Positions 53,163-60,908 of a DNA stretch of 64,000 nucleotides are shown piece by piece. The stretch covers positions 1,054,001-1,118,000 of the forward strand of contig CP028150.1 in the NCBI GenBank assembly GCA_003028315.1, written 5' to 3'. This DNA is from Neisseria mucosa (lineage in GTDB: Bacteria; Pseudomonadota; Gammaproteobacteria; Burkholderiales; Neisseriaceae). Numbering within the stretch: the first letter of the stretch is position 1; each line of letters starts with the position of its first letter. A program made the position numbers and the translations under genes. The notes under the pieces were generated by a model. The model was not told where the DNA came from, did not search any database, and was given only the letters and a program-made list of their open reading frames with translations.

Positions 53163-53429
53163 ATGTCTGCCATACCTTTGTCAAAACTCAGTAAAGGCGC
53201 AGTCGCGCACATCGACTCCATCGTCCCCAATTCGACTTTCGGCGAACTCGACCCGCTGGTTACACGCCGCCTTGCCGACTTGGGCTTTTCAAGTGGAATG
53301 CCGTTGCAAGTGATTGCCGTCGGCGGATTCGGACGCGGTCCGTTTGCCGTACGTTTGGGCAACCAGTCGCAATTCTCGTTGCGGCAGGAAGAAGCAGGAA
53401 AGATTATGTGCCATGTGATTGACGGCTGA
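53163..53429 (+). CDS. feoA: Ferrous iron transport protein A
   Basis: The 88-residue cytosolic SH3-like protein assists FeoB: MSAIPLSKLSKGAVAHIDSI, DPLVTRRLADLGFSSGMPLQVIAVGGFGRGPFAVRLGNQSQFSLRQEEAGKIM. The LxDLGF/GM core is typical. feoB follows after about 170 bases containing a palindromic double uptake sequence. Confidence 0.94.
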   Translation: MSAIPLSKLSKGAVAHIDSIVPNSTFGELDPLVTRRLADLGFSSGMPLQVIAVGGFGRGPFAVRLGNQSQFSLRQEEAGKIMCHVIDG

Positions 53430-53501
53430 CCGCTGTACACGCAGGCAGGCTTCTATTTTGAAAATGCGGCATAGGCGGATTTAATCTGACCGCCCCATCC
53501 T

Positions 53502-53529
53502 TTTCAGACGACCTAGGTCGTCTGAAAAC
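53502..53529. repeat. Perfect palindrome of two abutting uptake sequences
   Basis: TTTTCAGACGACCT directly joined to AGGTCGTCTGAAAA: two 12-mer DUS meeting head to head with no loop, between feoA and feoB. With no loop and no T-run it is a poor terminator, so feoB can still be read from the feoA promoter. Confidence 0.85.
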
Positions 53530-53600
53530 ACAATTTCAAAACCTTTTCCCCAAATCCCACTCCAAACTTATCAAACAATCAAAAAAGGAGAGTTCAATTC

Positions 53601-55463
53601 ATGGAACTAAGCTATTTTGCCTTGATTGGTGCACCAAACTGCGGCAAAACCGTTTTGTTCAACGGTTTGACCGGCTCACATGCTAAGGTTGCCAATTATC
53701 CGGGCGTAACGGTCGATAAGCGCGAGGGTGCCTTCCTCGACGACGAGGCGGTCCGCATTATCGACCTGCCGGGCACATACAGCCTGCGCACGACCAGCCC
53801 CGACGAAGCAGTGGCAAAAGATGTAATGGTGGGCAAGATGGGCATTCCGCCCGATGCCATTATTGCCGTTGCCGACGCGACCAACCTGCGTATGACCCTG
53901 CGCATGATTTTGGAACTGAAAACGCTGGGACTGCCTATGGTGGTGTCGCTGAATTTGAGCGACGTCGCCCGCAGAAGGGGCTTGAATATCGACGCGGCCA
54001 AACTGAGCGAGTTGTTGGATGCACCTGTTTTGGAAACAGTTGCAGTGAGCGCGTCGGGCGTACAGGCGGTACGCGAAGCCGTGGTGAAGCTGCCGCGCAA
54101 ACGCTCTTTCCCCGCCAATCCCGCTTCTGCCGAACGCACGCTCGATGCGCTGGATAGCGACAAACTTTATCAAGAAGTCGAGTCGATTTTGGCACAAGTC
54201 GTGCGCACCCAGATGACGCTGCCCGCATGGCACAAAAAACTCGACGACATCGTGCTGCACCCCGTCTGGGGCATGATTATGCTGCTGGTCATCCTGTTTA
54301 TGGTGTTCCAAGCGGTTTACACATGGGCGGCGCCGATTATGGACGCCATCGAAGGCGGCTTTACCGCGCTGGGCGAATGGATAGGCGCCAACATGGAGCC
54401 GGGCATCCTCAGCGACTTGCTCGTCAACGGCGTCATTGCCGGTTTGGGCAGCGTGTTGGTGTTCCTGCCGCAGATTACGATCCTGTTCGCCTTCATCCTG
54501 CTTTTAGAAGACTCAGGCTACCTGCCGCGCGCGGCGTTTTTGTTGGACAACCTCATGGCAAAAAGCGGTCTGTCGGGACGCTCGTTTATCCCGCTTCTGT
54601 CGAGTTTCGCCTGTGCCGTTCCCGCCGTGATGTCGGCGCGTACGATTAATGACCCGCGCGAACGCCTCGTTACCATCGCCGTCGCCCCGCTGCTGACCTG
54701 CTCCGCGCGGCTGCCCGTTTACGCGCTGATTATCGCCGCCGTCATTCCTGACCGCACAGTAGGCGGAATTTTCAACCTGCAAGGGCTGACGCTGTTTATC
54801 CTCTATCTCGCAGGCATCCTGTCTGCCGCCTTGGCAGCGTATATCATGAAACGCTTGGCGCGTATGAAAGGCAACGTACAGCAATTCCCCCTCTTAATGG
54901 AGCTGCCGACTTTCCGCACGCCCAACTTCAAACACATCATGACCAGCCTGTGGGACAGGGTCAAAGCCTTCCTCAAACGTGCCGGTACGATTATCTTCGC
55001 CCTTGCCGTAGTTTTGTGGGGCTTGGTAAGCTGGCCGCAACCGCCCGCAGGTGCAACAGGTGCGGCAATCGACTACAGCTTGGCGGGTATGCTCGGCCAC
55101 GCTATCCAACCATTGTTCGCCCCGCTGGGCTTCACTTGGGAAATGTGTATCGCCATGATTCCGGGCATTGCCGCGCGTGAAGTCGTCGTTGCCGCGCTGG
55201 GTACGGTCTATGCCGTCAGCGCGTCGTCTGAAGACGCCGTACAAAACGCGCTGATTCCGATCATACACAACAACTGGGGCCTGCCGACCGCCTTCGCCTT
55301 CCTGGCTTGGTATGTGTATGCTCCCATGTGCGCCGCGACATTGGCTGTGATTAAACGCGAAACCAAATCCACAAAAAATATGGTGATGATTACCGGCTAT
55401 CTGTTCCTGATGGCTTACTTTGCCGCATTTGTGGTTTACCAAATTACTTCAAGGATAATGTGA
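53601..55463 (+). CDS. feoB: Ferrous iron transporter B
   Basis: The 620-residue protein has an N-terminal G domain, with G1 GAPNCGKT at 10-17, G3 DLPGTYSL and the G4 region VSLNLSDVARRRG where the usual Asn-x-x-Asp reads NLSD. It is followed by the membrane part with two Gate motifs (SSFACAVPAVMSARTI and IPGIAAREVVVAALGTVYAV). It is shorter than the 770-residue E. coli form, as in other Neisseria. GGAGAG precedes the ATG. Its stop overlaps the start of a small Cys-rich gene. Confidence 0.96.
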   Translation: MELSYFALIGAPNCGKTVLFNGLTGSHAKVANYPGVTVDKREGAFLDDEAVRIIDLPGTYSLRTTSPDEAVAKDVMVGKMGIPPDAIIAVADATNLRMTLRMILELKTLGLPMVVSLNLSDVARRRGLNIDAAKLSELLDAPVLETVAVSASGVQAVREAVVKLPRKRSFPANPASAERTLDALDSDKLYQEVESILAQVVRTQMTLPAWHKKLDDIVLHPVWGMIMLLVILFMVFQAVYTWAAPIMDAIEGGFTALGEWIGANMEPGILSDLLVNGVIAGLGSVLVFLPQITILFAFILLLEDSGYLPRAAFLLDNLMAKSGLSGRSFIPLLSSFACAVPAVMSARTINDPRERLVTIAVAPLLTCSARLPVYALIIAAVIPDRTVGGIFNLQGLTLFILYLAGILSAALAAYIMKRLARMKGNVQQFPLLMELPTFRTPNFKHIMTSLWDRVKAFLKRAGTIIFALAVVLWGLVSWPQPPAGATGAAIDYSLAGMLGHAIQPLFAPLGFTWEMCIAMIPGIAAREVVVAALGTVYAVSASSEDAVQNALIPIIHNNWGLPTAFAFLAWYVYAPMCAATLAVIKRETKSTKNMVMITGYLFLMAYFAAFVVYQITSRIM

Positions 55464-55591
55464 TGACTCAATATATTATCGTCGGCTTGATTATGCTCGC
55501 CTGCGTATTCTTCCTCTTGCGAAAATTCGTATTCAAACCGAAAAAACGCGATTGCAGCAGCGGCTGCGGCAAATGCGGCGGTTGCGGCTGA
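55463..55591 (+). CDS. FeoB-associated Cys-rich small membrane protein
   Basis: The 42-residue protein starts inside the feoB stop (TGATG): one membrane helix (IIVGLIMLACVFFLLRKFVF), a basic linker (KPKKRD), and a tail CSSGCGKCGGCG with four cysteines. This matches the FeoB-associated Cys-rich family, thought to help FeoB function, perhaps as an iron or redox partner in the cytosol. It is too short for most gene finders. An IS1655-like copy begins 31 bases downstream. Confidence 0.85.
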   Translation: MTQYIIVGLIMLACVFFLLRKFVFKPKKRDCSSGCGKCGGCG

Positions 55592-55622
55592 GTATGGATA
55601 GCTAGGAAGCAGAAAGGTCCTT

Positions 55623-56639
55623 GGATTCGGATTTCAAGTGCAACACTAGGGTACCAGTGGTTGGAACAGATTTAAGAATAAAACACTTGGCGTTTCGTAG
55701 CCAAGTGTTTTTCTCGGCCGGTGGTTCAACTCATCTTGAACCCTGCGTATCTCCCGATCGCTGATGTTTCGGAAATCGGTTTGTTTGGGGAAATATTGCC
55801 GGATGAGTCCGTTGGTGTTTTCATTCAGCCCTTTCTCCCAAGAATGGTAAGGGCGGCAAAAATAGGTTTCCGCCTTCAATGCTTTGGCTATTTTGGTGTG
55901 TTGGTAGAACTCTTTGCCGTTATCCATGGTGATGGTGTGGACTCTGGCTTTATATGCCTTTAATACCCTAATGGCCGCCCGGGCAGTGTCTTCGGCTTTT
56001 AAGTTCTTCAATTTGCAGATGATGGTGTAGCGGGTAGTGCGTTCGACCAAGGTCAATAACGCGCTTTTCTGATTTTTGCCGACGATGGTGTCGGCCTCCC
56101 AATCGCCGATGCGGGTTTTCCGGTCGACGATAGCAGGTCGGTTTTCTATGCCGACGCGGTCGGGCACTTTGCCTCTGGTCCATGTGCCGCCGTTGCTTTT
56201 GTCTTGGCGGAGGTAGCGGTAAACGGTGCTGTGATGGAGTGTGATCCCGTGGTGTTTATGCAGGTAGGCGCATACTTGTTCGGGACTGAGTTTGCGGCAG
56301 ATAAGGGTGTCGATGTGTTGAACCAGCTGCGAATCGAGCTTATAGGGTTTTCGCCGGTGCTTTTTGGTCAGCCGGCTTTGCTTCTGTGCTTTTTCGGCGC
56401 TGTATTGCTGTCCTTGGATGCAGTGCCGCTTGATTTCTCGGCTGATGGTGCTTTTGTGGCGGTTGAGCTGTTTGGCGATTTCGGCGATGGTGCAGTGGCG
56501 GGACAGGTATTGGATATGGTATCGTTCGTCTTGGGTCAGTTGTGTGTAGCTCATGGCAATCTTTCTTGCAGGAAAGGCCGTATGCTACCGCATACTTGCC
56601 TTTTTCTGTTATGGAAAGTTGCACTTCAAATGCGAATCC
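55623..56639 (-). mobile_element. IS1655-like IS30-family element, copy 2 (internal deletion)
   Basis: A 1017-bp copy in minus orientation bounded by the same GGATTC...GAATCC inverted ends as the other copies, but 57 bp shorter. It was inserted just after the feoB operon and before a hairpin that probably was the feo terminator. Confidence 0.9.
55646..56554 (-). CDS. IS30-family transposase (IS1655 type), copy 2 with 19-residue deletion
   Basis: The 302-residue copy is colinear with the 321-residue copy at 57418, but an in-frame 57-bp deletion joins SNGG to TWTRG, removing LWQHLRICSKPYRKRYGS and one flanking residue. The break lies between similar octamers (GGCGGCAC and GGCAGCAC). The helix-turn-helix and the DDE residues (GDWEADTIVG, MDNGKEF, ENTNGLI) remain. 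Whether the enzyme still works is unknown. Confidence 0.92.
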   Translation of the reverse strand: MSYTQLTQDERYHIQYLSRHCTIAEIAKQLNRHKSTISREIKRHCIQGQQYSAEKAQKQSRLTKKHRRKPYKLDSQLVQHIDTLICRKLSPEQVCAYLHKHHGITLHHSTVYRYLRQDKSNGGTWTRGKVPDRVGIENRPAIVDRKTRIGDWEADTIVGKNQKSALLTLVERTTRYTIICKLKNLKAEDTARAAIRVLKAYKARVHTITMDNGKEFYQHTKIAKALKAETYFCRPYHSWEKGLNENTNGLIRQYFPKQTDFRNISDREIRRVQDELNHRPRKTLGYETPSVLFLNLFQPLVP

Positions 56640-56669
56640 GCCGTCGTCTGAAAACCGGTTGCAAGATTG

Positions 56670-56723
56670 AACTGCACCCTAAAGGCCAAATACGCACTCT
56701 GGGCAGTTAGGGTGCAGTTTTTT
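56670..56723 (+). terminator. Strong hairpin terminator, probably the original feo operon end
   Basis: A 13-bp perfect stem AACTGCACCCTAA / TTAGGGTGCAGTT followed by TTTT, with a loop of 24 bases. No gene ends immediately before it except the IS copy, so it likely terminated the feo operon before the insertion. Confidence 0.7.
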
Positions 56724-56752
56724 ATGATTCGAACCACGCAAGGAGTAATGGC

Positions 56753-57097
56753 ATGAAAATCCCGCAAATTATCCGTTTCACCGATTTTTTACAACAAAAC
56801 CCCACCGAAGCCGTGCGCACCGTGCTGCATCAAGACAAGCATGACAACATGGTGCTTTGGCAGATTCCGCCACAAACTATGCTGCCCGCCCACCGCCATC
56901 TGCGCGGTGCGGACATCTGGATTGTATTGCAGGGCGAAGCCGAGCTGGTGGACGACGCACAAAGCGGCCGCATCATCCGCGCAGGTGAGAGCGTGATAGT
57001 CGGCAACCACCAAATCCACGGTGCGCGCAACAACGGCAAAGAAGACTGCATTTTGATTTCGGTTATCAGCCCGAAAGCAGGATTTGAACAGGTATAA
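56753..57097 (+). CDS. Cupin-domain protein
   Basis: The 114-residue single-domain cupin has the metal-binding motif PAHRHLRGADIWIVLQGEAELVDD (two His and a Glu in the G(X)5HXH(X)3-4E style), then AGESVIVGNHQIHGARNNGKEDCILISVI with the second-motif His. The substrate is unknown. AAGGAG precedes the ATG. It lies alone between two IS1655-like copies in opposite orientation. Confidence 0.85.
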   Translation: MKIPQIIRFTDFLQQNPTEAVRTVLHQDKHDNMVLWQIPPQTMLPAHRHLRGADIWIVLQGEAELVDDAQSGRIIRAGESVIVGNHQIHGARNNGKEDCILISVISPKAGFEQV

Positions 57098-57099
57098 CC

Positions 57100-57140
57100 T
57101 TTTTCAGACGGCACCAATCTATCGGAGGCCGTCTGAAAAC
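57100..57140. repeat. Inverted pair of GCCGTCTGAA-type uptake sequences
   Basis: TTTTTCAGACGGC and GCCGTCTGAAAAC after the cupin gene. Both have the GCC core rather than the GTC core that dominates the window. Confidence 0.8.
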
Positions 57141-57162
57141 AGATCAACCATAAAAATTTCAA

Positions 57163-57309
57163 TATACCAAAAATGAAAACCCCATCAAACTGTGCCGCCA
57201 TTTTCTCATCCTTATCGACAAGGAAACGGGCAAAGTGATGGGGTTCGGCCTTGGAAGGCGGACAGGAAAATTTGAAAACTCCATCAAAGGGAGCAGGCTC
57301 AACAACTGA
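57163..57309 (+). other. Possible gene remnant (about 48 codons, no start)
   Basis: A frame without a start codon reads ENPIKLCRHFLILIDKETGK and then VMGFGLGRRTGKFENS before stopping. The pattern looks protein-like (IDKETGKVMGFG) but I recognise no family. It could be the 3' end of a gene removed when the IS1655-like copies arrived. Confidence 0.25.
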
Positions 57310-57332
57310 CAGACTGCCGTCTAAAAGGGAGC

Positions 57333-58406
57333 GGATTCGCATTTGAAGTGCAACTTTCCATAACAGAAAAAGGCCAGTATGCGGTAGCATACGGCCTTTC
57401 CTGCAAGAAAGATTGCCATGAGCTACACACAACTGACCCAAGACGAACGATACCATATCCAATACCTGTCCCGCTACTGCACCATCGCCGAAATCGCCAA
57501 ACAGCTCAACCGCCACAAAAGCACCATCAGCCGAGAAATCAAGCGGCACTGCATCCAAGGACAGCAATACAGCGCCGAAAAAGCACAGAAGCAAAGCCGG
57601 CTGACCAAACAGCACCGGCGAAAACCCTATAAGCTCGATTCGCAGCTCATTCAACACATCGACACCCTTATCCGCCGCAAACTCAGTCCCGAACAGGTAT
57701 GTGCCTACCTGCATAAACACCACGGGATCACACTCCATCACAGCACCGTTTACCGCTACCTTCGCCAAGACAAAAGCAACGGCGGCACTTTGTGGCAACA
57801 TCTCAGAATATGCAGCAAACCCTACCGCAAACGCTACGGCAGCACATGGACCAGAGGCAAAGTGCCCGACCGCGTCGGCATAGAAAACCGCCCCGCCATT
57901 GTCGACCGGAAAACCCGCATCGGCGATTGGGAGGCCGACACCATCGTCGGCAAAAATCAGAAAAGCGCGTTATTGACCTTGGTCGAACGCGTTACCCGCT
58001 ACACCATCATCTGCAAATTGAAGAACTTAAAAGCCGAAGACACTGCCCGGGCGGCCATTAGGGTATTAAAGGCATATAAAGCCAGAGTCCACACCATCAC
58101 CATGGATAACGGCAAAGAGTTCTACCAACACACCAAAATAGCCAAAGCATTGAAGGCGAAAACCTATTTTTGCCGCCCTTACCATTCTTGGGAGAAAGGG
58201 CTGAATGAGAACACCAACGGACTCATCCGGCAATATTTCCCCAAACAGACCAATTTCCGAAATATCAATAATCGGGAGATACGCAGGGTTCAAGATGAGT
58301 TGAACCACCGGCCGAGAAAAACACTTGGCTACGAAACGCCAAGTGTTTTATTCTTAAATCTGTTCCAACCACTGGTACCCTAGTGTTGCACTTGAAATCC
58401 GAATCC
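57333..58406 (+). mobile_element. IS1655-like IS30-family element, copy 3
   Basis: A full 1074-bp copy with GGATTCGC... and ...CGAATCC ends. It is in opposite orientation to copy 2, so the two elements' transposase promoters face each other across the cupin gene. Confidence 0.92.
57418..58383 (+). CDS. IS30-family transposase (IS1655 type), copy 3
   Basis: The full-length 321-residue transposase has the same domains as copy 1: helix-turn-helix AEIAKQLNRHKSTISREIKRH, DDE core GDWEADTIVG, TITMDNGKEF and ENTNGLIRQYFPKQTNF. It differs from copy 1 at scattered residues (for example ERVTRY for ERTTRY) and ends at the element's own stop, FQPLVP. Confidence 0.95.
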   Translation: MSYTQLTQDERYHIQYLSRYCTIAEIAKQLNRHKSTISREIKRHCIQGQQYSAEKAQKQSRLTKQHRRKPYKLDSQLIQHIDTLIRRKLSPEQVCAYLHKHHGITLHHSTVYRYLRQDKSNGGTLWQHLRICSKPYRKRYGSTWTRGKVPDRVGIENRPAIVDRKTRIGDWEADTIVGKNQKSALLTLVERVTRYTIICKLKNLKAEDTARAAIRVLKAYKARVHTITMDNGKEFYQHTKIAKALKAKTYFCRPYHSWEKGLNENTNGLIRQYFPKQTNFRNINNREIRRVQDELNHRPRKTLGYETPSVLFLNLFQPLVP

Positions 58407-58428
58407 AAGGAACCTTAAAAGCGAACTT

Positions 58429-58535
58429 TATAGTGGATTAAATTTAAATCAGGACAAGGCGACGAAGCCGCAGACAGTACAGATAGTACGGCAAGGCGAG
58501 GCAACGCCGTACTGGTTTAAAGTTAATCCACTATA
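58429..58535. repeat. Correia repeat enclosed element (short form)
   Basis: A 107-bp CREE with TATAGTGGATTAA inverted ends, 22 bases from the IS1655-like copy 3. The same IS-then-CREE order occurs at 21692/21742, where the gap is 49 bases. Confidence 0.93.
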
Positions 58536-58568
58536 TCGGGTCTGCCCCATCCCATTCCTTCACCACAA

Positions 58569-58610
58569 AAAGGTCGTCTGAAAACCAAACTCCGGTTTTC
58601 AGACGACCTC
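58569..58610 (-). terminator. Inverted-DUS terminator of mpl
   Basis: AAAGGTCGTCTGAAAACC and GGTTTTCAGACGACCT, about 26 bases beyond the mpl stop. Confidence 0.85.
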
Positions 58611-58635
58611 AATCATTCCAAACTTTCAACCGACC

Positions 58636-60012
58636 TTATTTCAAGGCTTCCAGCAGCTTCCCGTGTATCCCGCCGAAACCGCCGTTGCTCATCACCAAAA
58701 TATGGTCGCCTGCTTCGGCATGTTTCACGATTTCGGCAACGAAGGCATCAAAGTCTTGTCCGACGTGCAGCTTTCCGCCCAAAGGCGCGAGGGCTTCGGC
58801 GACGTCCCAGTCCACGCCGCCGGCGTAGCAGAATACTTGGTCGGCACCTTTGAGGCTTTCGGGCAGGGCGGCTTTCATGGTGCCGAGTTTCATGGTGTTG
58901 GAACGCGGCTCAAGGACGGCGAGAATGCGGGCGTTTCCGACGCGCTGACGCAGGCCTTCGATGGTGGTTTCGATGGCGGTCGGATGGTGGGCGAAGTCGT
59001 CGTAAACGGTGATGCCGTTCACCGTGCCTTTGATTTCCATGCGGCGTTTGACGTTTTTAAACGCGCTCAAGGCTTCGCAGGCCGTCTGAATATCGACTCC
59101 GGCATGGCGCGCGGCGGCGATGACGGCGAGCGCGTTCATGCGGTTGTGTCCGCCCATCAAATCCCATGCGACGTGTCCGGCTTTTTTGCCGTCAAGCAAC
59201 ACGTCGAACGAGCCGTTGGCATTGACTTCGCCGACCTGCCAGCCATGTTCGATGCCGAATTTTTCCACCGGCGTCCAGCAGCCTTTGTCGAGAGTGTCTT
59301 GCAGGCTTTGCTGCTGTCCGTTGCAAACGATTAAGCCTTCGGACGGCACGGTGCGCACGAGGTGGTGGAACTGGGTCTGTATCGCACCCAAGTCGGCAAA
59401 GATGTCGGCGTGGTCAAATTCCAGATTGTTCAACACGGCGGTACGCGGACGGTAATGCACGAATTTGGAGCGTTTGTCGAAAAAGGCGGTGTCGTATTCG
59501 TCGGCTTCGATGACGAAAAACGGCGATTTGCTGTTCGGGTCTTGACGCGGCGTTTGCGGCAGACGGGCGGAAACGCTGAAGTTTTCCGGTACGCCGCCGA
59601 TGAGGAAGCCCGGCGCGAGTCCGGCATATTCCAAGACCCATGCGAGCATGGACGCAGTGGTGGTTTTGCCGTGCGTCCCCGCCACGCCGAGCACCCAATG
59701 ATGGTGCAGCACGTTTTCCGACAGCCATTGCGGACCGGAAATATAAGGCAGGCCGCGGTTCAAAATCGCTTCAACCACATCCATCCCGCGCTTGGCGACA
59801 TTGCCGATAACGTAAACGTCGGCTTTAAATTCGTCCAACTGCGCGGCATCGAAGCCTTCGTGTACGTCTATGCCCAAGGCTTCGAGCTGGGTGCTCATCG
59901 GCGGATACATCTTCGCGTCGCAACCGCTGACTTTAAACCCCGCTTCTTTGGCAATGGCGGCCACCCCGCCCATAAACGTGCCGCCGATACCGATAATGTG
60001 GATGTGTTTCAT
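58636..60012 (-). CDS. mpl: UDP-MurNAc:tripeptide ligase (murein recycling)
   Basis: Mpl reattaches recycled L-Ala-gamma-D-Glu-mDAP tripeptide to UDP-MurNAc. The ATG at 60012 gives 458 residues: HIIGIGGTFMGGVAAIAKEAGFKVSGCDAKMYPPMSTQLEALG, ATP-binding GTHGKTT at 112-118, FFVIEADEYDTAFFDKRSKFVHYRP and the C-terminal YDDFAHHPTAIETTIEGLR. The longer upstream frame overlaps the leader of the divergent methyltransferase and is rejected. Confidence 0.95.
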   Translation of the reverse strand: MKHIHIIGIGGTFMGGVAAIAKEAGFKVSGCDAKMYPPMSTQLEALGIDVHEGFDAAQLDEFKADVYVIGNVAKRGMDVVEAILNRGLPYISGPQWLSENVLHHHWVLGVAGTHGKTTTASMLAWVLEYAGLAPGFLIGGVPENFSVSARLPQTPRQDPNSKSPFFVIEADEYDTAFFDKRSKFVHYRPRTAVLNNLEFDHADIFADLGAIQTQFHHLVRTVPSEGLIVCNGQQQSLQDTLDKGCWTPVEKFGIEHGWQVGEVNANGSFDVLLDGKKAGHVAWDLMGGHNRMNALAVIAAARHAGVDIQTACEALSAFKNVKRRMEIKGTVNGITVYDDFAHHPTAIETTIEGLRQRVGNARILAVLEPRSNTMKLGTMKAALPESLKGADQVFCYAGGVDWDVAEALAPLGGKLHVGQDFDAFVAEIVKHAEAGDHILVMSNGGFGGIHGKLLEALK

Positions 60013-60146
60013 GATAAGACCGTCTTTTGAATGAAATAATGGGAAAGCCGCCATTATAGCGGAGTTTGGACGGAGGGGTCGTCTGAAAAGCGAAGCTGTG
60101 GCAAGATGGACAATATAGAGGATTTGAACTGAACAGGAGAAAGCCC

Positions 60147-60872
60147 ATGCCCAAGCTGACACCCCAAATGTTCGCTTTTCTGCAAGCGCCTCAAGCCGAA
60201 TCCGTCTTACTGCGGCTCTACACCCAAGCCTTAAAGCAAAACAGACAGATGTTTTTTCATTTTCTGCCCAAGATTTTCAAGCTCTTGGGCAAAGGGCTGG
60301 ATTGGACGGGGGAAAACGAAAGTTTTTACGAAGACAAATACATCCCCATCGCACCGCGACAAGGCAAGTTTTTGTATATGCAGGCTTTGGCATCGGGAGC
60401 AAAAAACATTGTCGAATTCGGAACTTCCTACGGCATTTCGACGCTGTATCTTGCCGCAGCCGCCAAGCGCAACGGCGGGCGCGTCATCACTTGCGAATAT
60501 CTGCCGCACAAAGCCGCAGCGGCGAGAAAACATTTCCAAGAAGCCTGTTTGGCAGACTATATCGAGCTTCGCGAAGGTGATGCGCTGGAAACCTTAAAAG
60601 ACTTAGCCATCTGCCCCGATTTCGTCTTACTCGACGGCTGGCCGGATTTGGTATTCCCCGTATTCAAGCTGCTGGAACCCAATCTTGCCGACCGCGCGGT
60701 CATCGCCGTGGACGATGTGGAAGGCTTCTCACCTGCCATGCAGGATTATCTCGATTACGTCCGCCGCCCTGAAAACGGTTATATTTCAAGCACATTAAAA
60801 CCTTATAAAGCGCTGGAATATACGGTCAAGACAGGCAAACCGAAAAGGTCGTCTGAAAACCAGTTTCACTAA
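60147..60872 (+). CDS. SAM-dependent O-methyltransferase-like protein
   Basis: The 241-residue protein has a class I methyltransferase core: NIVEFGTSYGISTLYLAAAAKRNGGRVITCEYLPHKAAAARKHF (motif I and the acidic loop) and PDFVLLDGWPDLVFPVFKLLEP. It most resembles the O-methyltransferase family 3 / class I group. Its last codons (KPKRSSENQFH) are written by an uptake sequence, and the stop lies inside the loop of the following inverted-DUS terminator, so the hairpin has been recruited into the gene. The substrate is unknown. Confidence 0.8.
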   Translation: MPKLTPQMFAFLQAPQAESVLLRLYTQALKQNRQMFFHFLPKIFKLLGKGLDWTGENESFYEDKYIPIAPRQGKFLYMQALASGAKNIVEFGTSYGISTLYLAAAAKRNGGRVITCEYLPHKAAAARKHFQEACLADYIELREGDALETLKDLAICPDFVLLDGWPDLVFPVFKLLEPNLADRAVIAVDDVEGFSPAMQDYLDYVRRPENGYISSTLKPYKALEYTVKTGKPKRSSENQFH

Positions 60873-60899
60873 GATGAAACCGCCTTTTCAGACGACCTT
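60844..60899. terminator. Bidirectional inverted-DUS terminator overlapping a coding end
   Basis: AAAAGGTCGTCTGAAAAC and TTTTCAGACGACCTTC enclose the last codons and stop of the methyltransferase gene and end before the convergent permease gene. Confidence 0.85.
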
Positions 60900-60908
60900 C
60901 AACACGCT

